DNA of 64,000 bases, taken from NCBI GenBank assembly GCA_964627935.1, contig CAZVLB010000006.1, forward strand, positions 147,614 to 211,613, in the 5' to 3' direction. A program made the translations under genes and the position numbers. Within the stretch, counting starts at the first letter, position 1, and every line of letters begins with the position of its first letter. Of this stretch, positions 44,244 to 55,400 are shown one piece after another. This DNA comes from JAABVY01 sp964627935 (lineage in GTDB: Bacteria > Zixibacteria > MSB-5A5 > JAABVY01). Below the pieces are notes generated by a model. That model saw only the letters and a list, made by a program, of their open reading frames with translations. It made no database searches and was not told the origin of the DNA.

Positions 44244-45032
44244 TTAGAACTTGTGCTTGAAAGTAATCATAAAACCGGGATTATCATCACCGAGGGCCAC
44301 ATCCATCAAAGAGGGTGTCAGCCTGAAATGCATCTTGCCCAGTATTGGTGAAAACTGGCGGTTATAGCTTTTGGCGCTCCACCAGGCATCGATAGCCGAG
44401 ATGACACGATTGGCCAATGCCAGCCCGAGGGAATAGTTGGCGTTTCTTCCCTGCGATTTCGAGCTGTTTTTGATATCGCGGTATTCCAGTCGTTTTTCCA
44501 ATGATGACCACTGCCAATCCCATTCGGGCACCTCGGGGAAGAATGGATTGTCACGATTGTAGACCAGCGAATTTTTGTTGTACTCATCCCGGTTTTCGTA
44601 GAAAGCCAGCATATCAAAGAAGTGCCCGGTTTTATCATCTGTATCTATGCCGGCATGCTGCATCGCGAAATTGATATAATCATCCTCCAGCCAGCTTTCT
44701 TTGTGCTTGAAATAGATGAAGGATGACCAGATCGCGGCCTCGGCCACGAAGAAACCGGCGGCACGGGAATAGCGCCCGACATAGGCCTCGCCCAGGCCGG
44801 GAACTGCCAGCGAAAGCAGAATAGCTGTTGAAACCGATTTCCTTTCACCCGCATGTTCATCATCCAGCCCGATCAGGGTCTCATTGAGATCATCGGACTG
44901 GGCGAAAATATCCAGTTTCTGCGAGGCGAAGAAATGGTTTTTGAGATATTTTATATTATCAGAATCATCCTCGGCCATAAGGACGGGGATTATGAAAATG
45001 ACCAGCAAAATGATAATTTTAGTTAATCGCAT
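44244..45032 (-). CDS. DUF5683-like exported membrane protein (paralogue 1)
   Basis: A 262-residue protein: signal peptide (IIILLVIFIIPVLMA), then a region with KSVSTAILLSLAVPGLGEAYVGRYSRAAGFFVAEAAIWSSFIYF. The PGLGExYxG.xxxA motif followed by a hydrophobic stretch is the DUF5683 pattern. The C-terminus (PGFMITFKHKF) ends in Phe and looks like a membrane-associated strand. The next gene upstream is a paralogue with the same architecture. Function unknown. Confidence 0.72.
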   Translation of the reverse strand: MRLTKIIILLVIFIIPVLMAEDDSDNIKYLKNHFFASQKLDIFAQSDDLNETLIGLDDEHAGERKSVSTAILLSLAVPGLGEAYVGRYSRAAGFFVAEAAIWSSFIYFKHKESWLEDDYINFAMQHAGIDTDDKTGHFFDMLAFYENRDEYNKNSLVYNRDNPFFPEVPEWDWQWSSLEKRLEYRDIKNSSKSQGRNANYSLGLALANRVISAIDAWWSAKSYNRQFSPILGKMHFRLTPSLMDVALGDDNPGFMITFKHKF

Positions 45033-45040
45033 AACAGCCT

Positions 45041-45907
45041 TTAAAAGAACTTATAGGTGAATACCAGCTTGGGAATTTTCTCTCCGTGATAATCGGCCAG
45101 ACGGGCTTTCAGGCGCACCTCGGAGAAGCGGTCGGCTTTCTTGTTGAGTCTGCGGGCCGAAAGCGCGGCATCAAAGGCCGAGATAACTCTGTTGGCAATC
45201 GATACAATAGCGTAATTTCGCGCTGTATCGAATTTGCTGTTGGACTCCTGGCGCATGCTGAGATACTTTATGCGGTGGTTTTCCGAAAGCGAATCGCCGC
45301 TGGCATAATCGGTGTCTTCCCAGCCATAGACAAACTGGTCATACTTGCCGATCATCTCGTAATACTGCTGGGTCTTGAATCCGGGCAGATGATGCGTGAA
45401 GAATTCCTCCTCGCCCTCTTCGTTGATATAGGGCAGTGAATCGGCCGGAATACCGACCTCATCGATCAGCCAGGCACGGTAATCGCCGGGATTCCAGTAC
45501 TGGTTGGCATAATCACGGTACTGATCTTCCAGATCCTGACCATCACCGTAATTAGTAACATACTGGTACCAGCTGAAGACTTCTACGCCGAAGAAGAAGG
45601 CCGCCTTCAGCTTTGAACCGGTATACAGCTCACCTGCGCCGGGCAGGAGCAATGAATACAGGAAGGCTCTGCCGGTCGAATGATGCTTCATCTGATAGAG
45701 CTCTTCATCGAACATCGGGAAATCATTGAAATCGTCGGCAAAAAGCATTTGCGGATTAGTCAGCCTTTCCAGTTGCATGATCTGCTCGAAATGCTCGACC
45801 TGGATAATGTCGCCGATATTGTTCGATTCTTCATCCGAGCCAAAAGCGAGATTAAAGAACAGAAGTGTGCATAAAATTGCCGCACATGTAATTTGTTTGC
45901 TGGTCAT
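45041..45907 (-). CDS. DUF5683-like exported membrane protein (paralogue 2)
   Basis: A 288-residue protein with a signal peptide (ITCAAILCTLLFFNLAFG). It shares with its downstream paralogue the GRAFLYSLLLPGAGELYTGSKLKAAFFFGVEVFSWYQY motif, the NRVISAFDA(A/W)xSA segment near the C-terminus and a terminal F(K)F. The pair, 8 bases apart, probably arose by tandem duplication. It is encoded just after the M6 protease. Confidence 0.72.
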   Translation of the reverse strand: MTSKQITCAAILCTLLFFNLAFGSDEESNNIGDIIQVEHFEQIMQLERLTNPQMLFADDFNDFPMFDEELYQMKHHSTGRAFLYSLLLPGAGELYTGSKLKAAFFFGVEVFSWYQYVTNYGDGQDLEDQYRDYANQYWNPGDYRAWLIDEVGIPADSLPYINEEGEEEFFTHHLPGFKTQQYYEMIGKYDQFVYGWEDTDYASGDSLSENHRIKYLSMRQESNSKFDTARNYAIVSIANRVISAFDAALSARRLNKKADRFSEVRLKARLADYHGEKIPKLVFTYKFF

Positions 45908-45924
45908 AAGAATATCTCCTTACT

Positions 45925-48900
45925 CTATTTCACAACAGCTATATTCCACATTTGTATATCACTGCCCATAGACGATTTCACCTCTAGACGGCAGTGATAA
46001 ACGCCAGAGGGGAATCCTTCCAGATCCCATCTGTACTCATTGGCCATCCCGCCCACAGCCGGCATATCGTCCTCATATACCAGCCTGCCGGAAAGATCAT
46101 AAATTTTTATATTGGCTTCGGCGTCACGGTTCAGTTCGAAGCGAATATTGGTGAATTCCGAAGCGGGATTGGGATAATTGAAGTACTTTGCCAATAGTCC
46201 TTCCTCGGTCGATGTCTGCGAGAGAGGCATTTCCTGGAAGTTGCGATGATGGCTTCCACCCTCGAACTGGGTGTAATAGTTGTAATCCGAATTGCCATAC
46301 ACAGGCACGGTAAATGAATAGATCAAACCGTCATCGCTGACAGCATAGAGCTGGCCACGGTTGCTCTGTGATGATGTCTCTGTTGCCAGCGCGGCAGAGA
46401 CTGATATTCCGCCCGGGGCGGCGATAGGCGAAGTCACCATGACTATGCCATTGGATGTTATCATGAACAATTCTCCGGCAGCGGTGCCGAGAATGCTTTC
46501 CGGCACGCCATCACCGGAAACATCGGCGATCAATGGCGCGGTGGTAACCGGACCGGCCGGCTGATGAATATCCACCTGGCGTGGGAAATTGGCAATCGGG
46601 GTGCCGTTCATATTCAGAACATGCATCATATTATCGCCGGCAAAATAAAGCTGGCTACCGCCGCTCTGATTGCCAATCGGGAACAGTACCGGAGATGATG
46701 CAATCGGCTGCCCGATATCATTAGGGCCGCCAGGATAAACTTCTCCAAAATTATCCGGACCACCATTGAATGTATATATCATGCCTTCTTCGGTCGTGAC
46801 GTTGATCCAGACAGTCGATGTTGTATCGGCATATCCGGCTGAAATCCCGGTGGCAGTGCCGTCAATTGCCACGAACTCCGCAGGATTGTTTAAGTCAAAC
46901 ACATACCAGCCGGTATCCGCACCACTGACACTGTATGTCAATGCATAGGCGTGGTTGAACAACGAGGATATTGAAAACTGGTATACGCTGCCGATGCCAT
47001 CAATTTGATTCAGCAAATTACCGTTCATGTCAAATACATATACACTTCCGGCAGTGTCGCCGGCAACCAGCTCCATAGCCGGAGTAAGCCCGTCATATTG
47101 CGTGGCAACAACCGATGCGCTGATACGGGCATTGCCCAGATTGGCAAGCGCAATCAGGTCGATTTGACGATTGTCATTGGCGTCACCGGTACTGTATATC
47201 ATAACGTTGCCATTCTCGGTACCTAAAGCCAGCTCAGCCACACCATTATTATCCAGATCGGCTATGGTGGGCGGAGTGGAATAGTTCTGGCCCGAAAGCC
47301 GTGCCAGGGACCTTAATGTATCGATATGCAAAATTTCATGCAATGGACCGCGCGGAGTCGATCTTCGTTCAGAAATTACTTCGAATCCGGCACGCGGCCG
47401 GAGAATGAAATCACCATCTTCTTTGAATCCGAGTATATGATTTTTCCCGCTCACAAATATCTCGTCATAGCCGTTGCCATCGATATCATAAAGAGCCGGA
47501 GGAAATTTTGACGAATCGGAATGATGCGGCCAGCCGATAGTCTTCACTTCCTGCCGCAGATCAAAATACATAATCGTATCATTGCGGGTGATATCCGAGA
47601 TATCTATGCCCGTATATGCTCCTGAATGAGAACGGGTCGAGGGATTGGTCTGGGGCCCGAAATGACGATTGTTATTGGCCTCGAACAAGTCCTCAGGACG
47701 CCCGTAGTTGACCCAGTATTCGCCGCCGAAATCGACAATGCCATCGGCTTCGACCAGTTTCAGGAAGGGCCTGTTATCCCAGGGCGGAAGATCCTCATCG
47801 ATGCCCTGGTAATAGTACCACTGCAAGTCATTATCGCGGAAATTATTGACTCCATCCTGATCATAATCGAGCCAGGCCACACTTTCATCGATATGCCAGA
47901 TCACCAGGCCGGAACCGGGGATCAGGAAATCGTATTCACGGGTCAACGGCGCCGACTGACCGGGCGGAACATTGTCCGGATTGGGAGCCGGCCCCAGGAT
48001 TACGCCGGTATTATCCAGGTCGGCCTTCAGGCTTGCGCCGCCGTCACGGTCCGGATCGACCTGTCTGTTTTCGATCAGGTAATATTCATTTTCAGAAATC
48101 GGTACTTTATAAATTCTATTGTCGCCGGAAATCAATTCGGCCGCCAATACATCGATATTGATTCCAGAATCAACCGTAATGACTTCATCAAAACCGAGAT
48201 ATGCACGCGACCATGCATCAGGATATATCGGCATAGTGCCCAGCACTGCACGGGTCAGGTCGAACCCCAGGTCAACGCCGGTTCCAAACCCGTTATTATC
48301 CATCAATGAATAGTCGCCGATGAAAGTCGTAAATGTCCTGGTATCGTATAAATCGACAAGTCCCAGTTGATGGCCGAATTCATGAGCTATGACAGCATTC
48401 AAAGCCGTGGCGCGATTATCCTGACTGGACGTTTCCGGCATTACCATACCTTCCAGGATCAAAACTGAGCTATCCTCCACCGGTATCGGCGAGCCCATGA
48501 TCAGAAAGCCGGTGAACAGGTCATGCGGTGTGGGCGGAAAGCCAAGGTCGTTCTGGCGATCGCTGCCGGCATGGAACACTATGAAAACATCATAGTCTAT
48601 CCAGTTGATATCATCATCGATATCTGCCAGTTGCAGGGCATCCGAAAAGAATTCACCCAGGCCATCGGCAGGTTCACGCGCACCATAATAGCTCATGCTC
48701 TCATCCAGCGTATACACGCTGTCGGACTGCACCGGGTAGACATCACCGGAAAGAGTCAGCTTGCCGTTCGAGACGGTATGCCAATAGTTGTTCAGGGCCT
48801 CGATATGTTTTTCAAAGTATTCACGATTATGTGGAGCCGGATCTACGGCATGTTTTTCCTGTGCGAGGAACTCCTCATAGGTGCGGAAATCGAAATGGCC

Positions 48901-49215
48901 ACGTCCGGTGGTGCTGTCATGATCCGTTTCCTCGTACTGGAACTGAACCCTGACCGCGCAGATACGAATATGACGCGGTTCTGCCGCGGAAAGCGCCTGC
49001 ACAGGCAGAAGAGATTTGCCATCACGTTCCAGATTGAGCAGATTCCTCTGCGATACAGCATGCTCAAAGTCGCTGCAATCCGGGCCATGAATATCCTCGG
49101 GCTTCATTTCGCTTTTGCCCCTGATCTCGAGCACATCGGCATCAGCAGGCACAGCGAATGCTATGACAATTCCGATTGCCAGTGCAATTCCGATTATTTT
49201 CTTGCTTCCAATCAT
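45925..49215 (-). CDS. M6 family metalloprotease with VCBS-type propeller and C-terminal sorting domain
   Basis: A 1096-residue exported protease. The signal peptide is followed by the immune-inhibitor-A type M6 domain with the zinc motif HEFGHQLGLVDLY (His278, Glu279, His282, Asp288). Residues of about 560-990 hold FG-GAP/VCBS-like beta-propeller repeats (FPPALYDIDGNGYDEIFVSGKN, TIADLDNNGVAELALGTENG, LIADVSGDGVPESILGTAAG). The last 85 residues (YPNPASEFTNIRFELN...IKIYDLSGRLVYE...YHCRLEVKSS) are a type IX-type/Por secretion sorting domain. It is probably secreted or surface-attached by the system including the neighbouring PorU- and PorV-like proteins. Confidence 0.9.
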   Translation of the reverse strand: MIGSKKIIGIALAIGIVIAFAVPADADVLEIRGKSEMKPEDIHGPDCSDFEHAVSQRNLLNLERDGKSLLPVQALSAAEPRHIRICAVRVQFQYEETDHDSTTGRGHFDFRTYEEFLAQEKHAVDPAPHNREYFEKHIEALNNYWHTVSNGKLTLSGDVYPVQSDSVYTLDESMSYYGAREPADGLGEFFSDALQLADIDDDINWIDYDVFIVFHAGSDRQNDLGFPPTPHDLFTGFLIMGSPIPVEDSSVLILEGMVMPETSSQDNRATALNAVIAHEFGHQLGLVDLYDTRTFTTFIGDYSLMDNNGFGTGVDLGFDLTRAVLGTMPIYPDAWSRAYLGFDEVITVDSGINIDVLAAELISGDNRIYKVPISENEYYLIENRQVDPDRDGGASLKADLDNTGVILGPAPNPDNVPPGQSAPLTREYDFLIPGSGLVIWHIDESVAWLDYDQDGVNNFRDNDLQWYYYQGIDEDLPPWDNRPFLKLVEADGIVDFGGEYWVNYGRPEDLFEANNNRHFGPQTNPSTRSHSGAYTGIDISDITRNDTIMYFDLRQEVKTIGWPHHSDSSKFPPALYDIDGNGYDEIFVSGKNHILGFKEDGDFILRPRAGFEVISERRSTPRGPLHEILHIDTLRSLARLSGQNYSTPPTIADLDNNGVAELALGTENGNVMIYSTGDANDNRQIDLIALANLGNARISASVVATQYDGLTPAMELVAGDTAGSVYVFDMNGNLLNQIDGIGSVYQFSISSLFNHAYALTYSVSGADTGWYVFDLNNPAEFVAIDGTATGISAGYADTTSTVWINVTTEEGMIYTFNGGPDNFGEVYPGGPNDIGQPIASSPVLFPIGNQSGGSQLYFAGDNMMHVLNMNGTPIANFPRQVDIHQPAGPVTTAPLIADVSGDGVPESILGTAAGELFMITSNGIVMVTSPIAAPGGISVSAALATETSSQSNRGQLYAVSDDGLIYSFTVPVYGNSDYNYYTQFEGGSHHRNFQEMPLSQTSTEEGLLAKYFNYPNPASEFTNIRFELNRDAEANIKIYDLSGRLVYEDDMPAVGGMANEYRWDLEGFPSGVYHCRLEVKSSMGSDIQMWNIAVVK

Positions 49216-49241
49216 CAGTTATAAATCACCTTGTTGTCAGA

Positions 49242-52200
49242 CTATATTCTGCCGGTTAATGAGAATCTCACGGTATTGGCCAGCGGAACTGTATCCGATG
49301 ACGGGATATATGCAAAGTCGAACCTGAATCCACGGTACTGGATACCGACACCCAATGTCGGTGTCTTGACCTCACCCACCTGGTCATAGATATAACCGGC
49401 GCGGAAGGCTATGAAGGAGCCGTACCAGTATTCAAAGCCGACATTCTGGATAGCTTCTTTAAGCTCTTCTGAAAAACCATCATCCAGACCGGTCAGCATC
49501 TTGTTAACCTCGCCCACCAGTGTAAGGCGGTTATAGGGATTATCGATCAATTTGTATGCAAGACCGATTGCCAGGTTGCGCGGAAGCGGATCCGACTGGG
49601 CCGCGTCGATATAGGAAATATCCGGACCCAGGTTGGTTATGGCGGCACCGAATGTCAGTTTTCGAGCCGGTGAATACAAAAGCCCGATATCGATACCGAG
49701 TGATGATCCGGTACCTTCGCCCAGCTCACGGCCGGCGCCCTGGTCGGAAAGACGGGAATATATCCATTTGGCTGTCAGACCAGCGGCCAATGTGTTGGAC
49801 ATTTTCTTTCCGTAACTCAACCCGATAGCCATATCGAATGAGTTAAACGTACCCATAAAGTTGTTGTATTCATCCACACGGATCAGCTCACCATAGCTCA
49901 GGAAGGTGACATTCAGGCCGATCGTGCCCCATTCCTCACCAAGATGATGAATATAGGACAAGAATTCGTAATAGATGTCATCGGCCAGCTCCGGCAGCCA
50001 GTTGGCATGCATACCGGTAATCTCGGATTTAGCCGATGCAAAAACCACTATCTTGCCCGGCGTGGCGAACCATGTCTCGCCCGACTGGGTCAGGATTTCG
50101 ATTGTCTTCTGACGTTCCAGGCCTTCCTGGTAATAGTAGCTGAAGCGGTCACCGGTGTACTGGATCAGTCCCGCATTGGTACCGATGTATACATCGGATC
50201 CATCGGCATGCAGCGAATGAATCTCGCTGCCCAATGGATTGGAGTAAATAAAGACCGTCGTATTGGCCGGGACCTTATTGGAGTTGATCTTATTGAATTC
50301 CTTGATCAGATTTGTCAACTGTTCTATCTGGCCCTGATTTTCAGTCCCCAGGAAATCCGCGGCAATTTCCTCTATTGCCATTTCCCTTTCGGTTGTATAT
50401 GGCTTGTAGCCAAACAGGGTGAATTTTCCATCATTGAAGATTTTCACACCCTTATCCGTACCCATCCACAGGCGTCCCCTGGAATCATAAGCCAGGTTGG
50501 TAATCCTATGTGTCAGGGCGTGGCGGAATCCGATTTTGATCTTCTGTCCCGGTTCGGGAATATCGGACTGCATCTGATTGGCCGTCTTTACTATGTACAG
50601 GGCATTCTGTAAGGCACTCTCATCGCTGTAACCCATAAACTCGCGCATAACATTCTTGAGCGTGTCATTGACCGATGCAGTGTAAATGAAATAATCTTTC
50701 CATTCTTTGCCGTCAAAACTATAGAAATTACTATTTGAAACCGCCCAGACCTTGTTCTTTGCGGCGGCATAAACCAGGTAGATGGCCGTGTCACTGATGC
50801 CCGCATCCGGACCATAAGTGGTCATTTCCGCATAATAGCTGGCTACACCTTTGGGAGTCGCGATCCACAGGTTACGGCCGTCATAGGTCGAGAGCGACAT
50901 GATTTTGCTATCCGGCAAACCGTTGGTGCTGTCGTATTTTTCCCAGGTCTGCTCGCGGGTATGGAAGCGGTAGAGGCCGTCATCAGTACCAATCCAGAGA
51001 TATTTACCGGTTCCGGCAATACAACGCGGTTCCGCACTGAGTGCCAGGTCGAAAGGAATCTTAATCTGGTCCGGGAGCCGTCTCTGATCAACACGGGCCG
51101 CCAGGAATGAGAGGCGGTCAACAGTTTCCGGTGTAATCGTTTCCATCGCCAGTGCATTTTTTATCTCGGTCACGAATTCCTCGAGCCTGGCCTGGTTCAA
51201 TGTCAGGTTGAGCCATGCAGTTTTCAGGAATTCCAGTGATTCCTGAAGGTTGTCGCTGTTCTGCTCTCCCAGGCGCAGATACAGGGAATCTATGAGTGAA
51301 TTGAGTTGCTCCCATGAGACACTGCTGTTGAATTCAGCGATTTCCAGCTTTTTATCTTCAAGAAGTTCCTCATCTTCCAGATTGAGCTGTTCATATACGA
51401 TGTCTTCGAGAGTCGTATTGCGCTTGGGCGTGTAAACTATACCATCCAGCCACTCCTGACCGTCAAAATGCAACAGCCCGGCCGAGGAGATGGCCCAGAT
51501 ATCATATTTCTTGTAATTGTTTTCCGGCAGTCCATTTTCCACCAGGGCAATCGATTCAAGATTCTTGCGCCACGGCGAGGCATAGTCTTTCCAGAGCGAA
51601 AGCAGCAGGCTGTAGGGTACCTTGACCATCTGCGGACGGCCCGGCTCGGCGGCCTTATCAACAACCAGCATAATCTCGCCGTATTCCTTTTCCGATATCT
51701 CATTATCCTCAAGTGCGAAATCGATTTTTTCCTTCAGGAAATCGACTGATTCCTTTTTGACTCTCAGTTCCTGCCAGTTGGCAACCATCTTTTCGAAATA
51801 ATCGTTGATTTCCGATTCCTTCTTGTCACTGTCGTAATAATCGATCAGCCGTTTGCGCTGGCGATTTATCTCTTCGAATGTGAGCCCCGTATTCTGCTGA
51901 GCAACCGCGCGAACGGCCATTTTCAGTGTCTCGCGCTCATTGCTGGAAACACTCGAAAGCACGAAATACAGAACCGACTCGTCTTTATCGACTTCGAATT
52001 CCTCATAAGCCAGGCGCTGGCCATTAACTGCCCTGAATATTCCTTTGGATGTAAACTCGAAGCCTTTGCGGGTTTCCGAGAAATCTTCATCCACATCGCC
52101 CTTGAGAACCTTGAGAGCCAGGTTGGAGATGTATGGGTCTTCGCCTACCTTGAATGTATGATATTCGCTCGAAAGAGGATACATACCAAGCCCGGCCGGA

Positions 52201-52382
52201 TTCCAGTGAGTCGTGGTGGCGTCATCGGCAATAGCCACGAACGCTTCACCCATACCTGCCGCACGGGCTCCGGCTGCTATTCGCAAAAACAGCACGGCCG
52301 CATCGGATACACCCGCCTGAAGGCTTCCTGCCGATGAAAACAGGATCGTTAGAGTGATCAATAAGATGAGGAACTTTTTCAT
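49242..52382 (-). CDS. PorV-like outer-membrane protein with a giant propeller/helical insertion
   Basis: A 1046-residue exported protein. The N-terminal 70 residues (LFLRIAAGARAAGMGEAFVAIADDATTTHWNPAGLG) and C-terminal 260 residues (WGTIGLNVTFLSYGELIRVDEYNNFMGTFNSFDMAIGLSYGKKM... to TVRFSLTGRI) form a typical PorV/UPF0164-like barrel. Between them are about 700 inserted residues: alternating helical segments and regulator-propeller blades (LWIGTDDGLYRF, LWIATPKGVASYY, LWMGTDKGVKIFNDG, VYIGTNAGLIQY). PorV proteins are normally 350-400 residues. The gene follows the PorU-like gene by 18 bases, the known PorU-PorV order in type IX systems. The role is inferred to be substrate shuttling at the outer membrane with an added sensor or binding module. 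Confidence 0.82.
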   Translation of the reverse strand: MKKFLILLITLTILFSSAGSLQAGVSDAAVLFLRIAAGARAAGMGEAFVAIADDATTTHWNPAGLGMYPLSSEYHTFKVGEDPYISNLALKVLKGDVDEDFSETRKGFEFTSKGIFRAVNGQRLAYEEFEVDKDESVLYFVLSSVSSNERETLKMAVRAVAQQNTGLTFEEINRQRKRLIDYYDSDKKESEINDYFEKMVANWQELRVKKESVDFLKEKIDFALEDNEISEKEYGEIMLVVDKAAEPGRPQMVKVPYSLLLSLWKDYASPWRKNLESIALVENGLPENNYKKYDIWAISSAGLLHFDGQEWLDGIVYTPKRNTTLEDIVYEQLNLEDEELLEDKKLEIAEFNSSVSWEQLNSLIDSLYLRLGEQNSDNLQESLEFLKTAWLNLTLNQARLEEFVTEIKNALAMETITPETVDRLSFLAARVDQRRLPDQIKIPFDLALSAEPRCIAGTGKYLWIGTDDGLYRFHTREQTWEKYDSTNGLPDSKIMSLSTYDGRNLWIATPKGVASYYAEMTTYGPDAGISDTAIYLVYAAAKNKVWAVSNSNFYSFDGKEWKDYFIYTASVNDTLKNVMREFMGYSDESALQNALYIVKTANQMQSDIPEPGQKIKIGFRHALTHRITNLAYDSRGRLWMGTDKGVKIFNDGKFTLFGYKPYTTEREMAIEEIAADFLGTENQGQIEQLTNLIKEFNKINSNKVPANTTVFIYSNPLGSEIHSLHADGSDVYIGTNAGLIQYTGDRFSYYYQEGLERQKTIEILTQSGETWFATPGKIVVFASAKSEITGMHANWLPELADDIYYEFLSYIHHLGEEWGTIGLNVTFLSYGELIRVDEYNNFMGTFNSFDMAIGLSYGKKMSNTLAAGLTAKWIYSRLSDQGAGRELGEGTGSSLGIDIGLLYSPARKLTFGAAITNLGPDISYIDAAQSDPLPRNLAIGLAYKLIDNPYNRLTLVGEVNKMLTGLDDGFSEELKEAIQNVGFEYWYGSFIAFRAGYIYDQVGEVKTPTLGVGIQYRGFRFDFAYIPSSDTVPLANTVRFSLTGRI

Positions 52383-52400
52383 TTTTTGGCCTCCGAAATT

Positions 52401-55400
52401 CTATCTAAGGATTACAAGCTTTCCGAATTTCTCTAATCTATTATTATCGGAAGAAATTGATATTGGTCTTACGTTGAGTTTATAAATATAAACGCCATTC
52501 GCGATTTCATCTCCCCAGCTGTCGCGCCCGTTCCAGATCGAACTGATATTCTCGCCCTCGGTGCCGGGAAGATTGCGGATGGTATGAATCTTCCTGCCCG
52601 CCAGGGTGAAAATATCCAGGCTGACCTGTGAGGCCGCTGTGGAGAGTTCATAGTAAAATTGTGTTTCGTTTTTGAACGGATTGGGCACATTGAATAATTC
52701 CACAATCTGCGGAAGTTCGGCTTCGCCCACAGCCACATTGTATTCCTTCTGAGCGGAATTATTGGCCGAATCCCAGGCTTTTATTTTCAAAGTATAGTTG
52801 CCATTTTCAATATCAGGTATTTCAAACACCGCTCTTCCACGCTGATAAGAGCCGGCGTCATAAATGAACTCATCAGTCAAATCATAAGTCAGAAGCGGAT
52901 CATCGTTGAAGATGACCTCAAACCTGTGTCCCACCTCGCCGGATAAATTAATTCCCGAGCTGTCGAAGAGAAACACATTCAATGGCATACCAGGCTGGAG
53001 GACTTTTCCCTCCAGGGGATTGTCGAGCAATTGATCGTCTGCCGCATTGCCCGACAATTCGACTGTGATTTCAGGCGGGATACTATCGGTGATCTCTGCT
53101 ACCGATCCGGATATCACGATCGAATCGACTGCACCGGAGGCCCCGCTTTCGAAGCCGGATGAAACGGCATAGGCCGAGATTCGGGCATTATTGCCTCCGT
53201 AAGATATATCCTTGGGCACTATAAATTGCAGCTCTAACTGTCCGGCATTGACCTCGGTCCTGCCACGGAACAGCCGTGCGCCGGGCATGGTATAGTCCAG
53301 CTCATAGAACTGGCTTCCGGCCGGAATACGATAAATTTTCTGCTGTTCATTGTCAAACACCGAGATATCCACACTGCCATCGAAACCGCCAAGCAATATG
53401 CCCTGGTCATCCACCACCTGACCCTCGATTGTAACCAGGTTGAGAGCTGCCAGCGTGTCGATATTTTCGCGCACGAATTCGATTTTATAATCTGGTGTTG
53501 CCAGTTTCATAAGTGGATCACCGAACATGATAAATTTGCGATCGTTTTCATTGGGGCCGAAAGACTGCTGGCGGATAAACTTGGCTGTATAGACAGCTTC
53601 TGCCAATGAATAGCCCTGGCCCGAAAAAAGCACATCAAAAAGCATGTAATTGAAATCGGCATTGGGCCGGCTGAAAACCAGTCGAGTGGTAGCGATAATG
53701 CCGATCGCGCCTCCCTGCGTATAGCGGAAAAACAGCTCCGCCATACCCTCGCCGGCGGGATTATCGAATTCGCCGATCGAGCAGGAGGCCGCTATTATGA
53801 CGGGCAGATTGTCCTCATTGTTCAATGAGGCGATATCATCATTTCGAAATACGCGCTCATCGGTCCACAGGCGAGGGTTGCCGTGACCGACAAAGTTGAG
53901 GATCAATGTACCTTCGTTAAGCGCTTCGACGACCCGTTGATTGACCTGCGGCTTTTCGCCGTTGGAGGCCAGCGGGTATTCTATCATGTAAATTTTGTTC
54001 TTGTTAAATCTTGAGGGTGTATGCCGGTTGGCCAGGTTTTCGGCCTGATTTGTATGATCCGGTTCCTTGTAGCTGACACCCGGCTTGTTTTCATCGTCGG
54101 CCAGGTAGGTGATCCTGTTCTGCCAGCGGCCGCTGTTATCGCCCGATTCATAGGCGCCCAGCTTGGCCAGAAATTCGGTTACTTCACCGGAATTGCGCAC
54201 CGGCCATCTGCCCACAACCATATCGGGGCCGCGGTCTGCGGGATAGCTGCTGTCGGAATCAAGGTAGAGGTCATCATCGAAAAGCACATAGTTCTCATCC
54301 GATACAGTCGTCTCAGAATCGACCACGAACGGCGGTACATAATTGGCTTTACCGGCGCCGGTATAATTCATGAAATCATAGGTGCCGTCACCGCCCAGCA
54401 GGCAAAATGCAGGTGAGGGTGAGGGCCAGTTTTCATAAGCATATTTAAGGAAATTCCTGATCGCGACCAAGTCCGTCATACCACCGGCAAACTGAGCATA
54501 GATATCCTCGACCGAGGCCAGGTAAACGGTGTAGCCGTCGTTCTGACGCAGATCGCGATAAGCGGAGAATGACGAAAGATAAAGCTCGGGCGCGACAACG
54601 ATCACATCAAAACTACCGCCCGGATTAAACAGGTCCGCCACAGTTACCGGCGCAACTGATGAGGGCCCGGAGAGAATATCTGTCTCGCTCAATGCCAGCC
54701 TGTGGAAACCGCCCAAATGAGCATATTCGAATTCTATCCTGCGGGCAGCATCGAGCTTCTCGAACCCGGTCAGGATTTTCTGGTCAAACATATCCGAGGC
54801 ATCGATCAGGGTATAATCCTCGGTGGCGGTTATGCCGTTGACATTGTAGTAATAAGTACCTGCATCTTTGGGGCCGTAAAATGTCAACGTTCCGCCGCGA
54901 TATTGAATTCTGCGCTGGTATTCCAGCTCAAGATAGTTGAGCACATGATCCTGGCGGATGTTGCCGTCGATAGTTATATCCAGTGTATTCAGGCCCTCTT
55001 TAAAGGCATCACTGTAAATTACCAGATTCGTATTGTAGGCATCCTGCTTTAACTCCATAGAATCGGGAGAAAAGCCATTGACCTTGATCGAGGGATTACG
55101 CCCGATAGCCGACATCTGCAAGCGATGCAGACCGGTGCCGGTGATATCATCGATATTTATGAACAGGTCAAACACATCATCATCGACCCAGAACCAGTTG
55201 TAGTAGTCATCGATAACGCCGTTAATATCCGACAGGAAATTATTCTGCTCGAATCTTTTCTTATCCCGATAACTGAACACATTCTGAGGATCCTCGGACT
55301 GAGGAGCAACATCGATTTCAGTCATACGCAACGGATCACCCGACATTCCCGCGCCATAGCCCATAAAGACCACAGCTTCGGCGGTGTAATGATTATCGAC

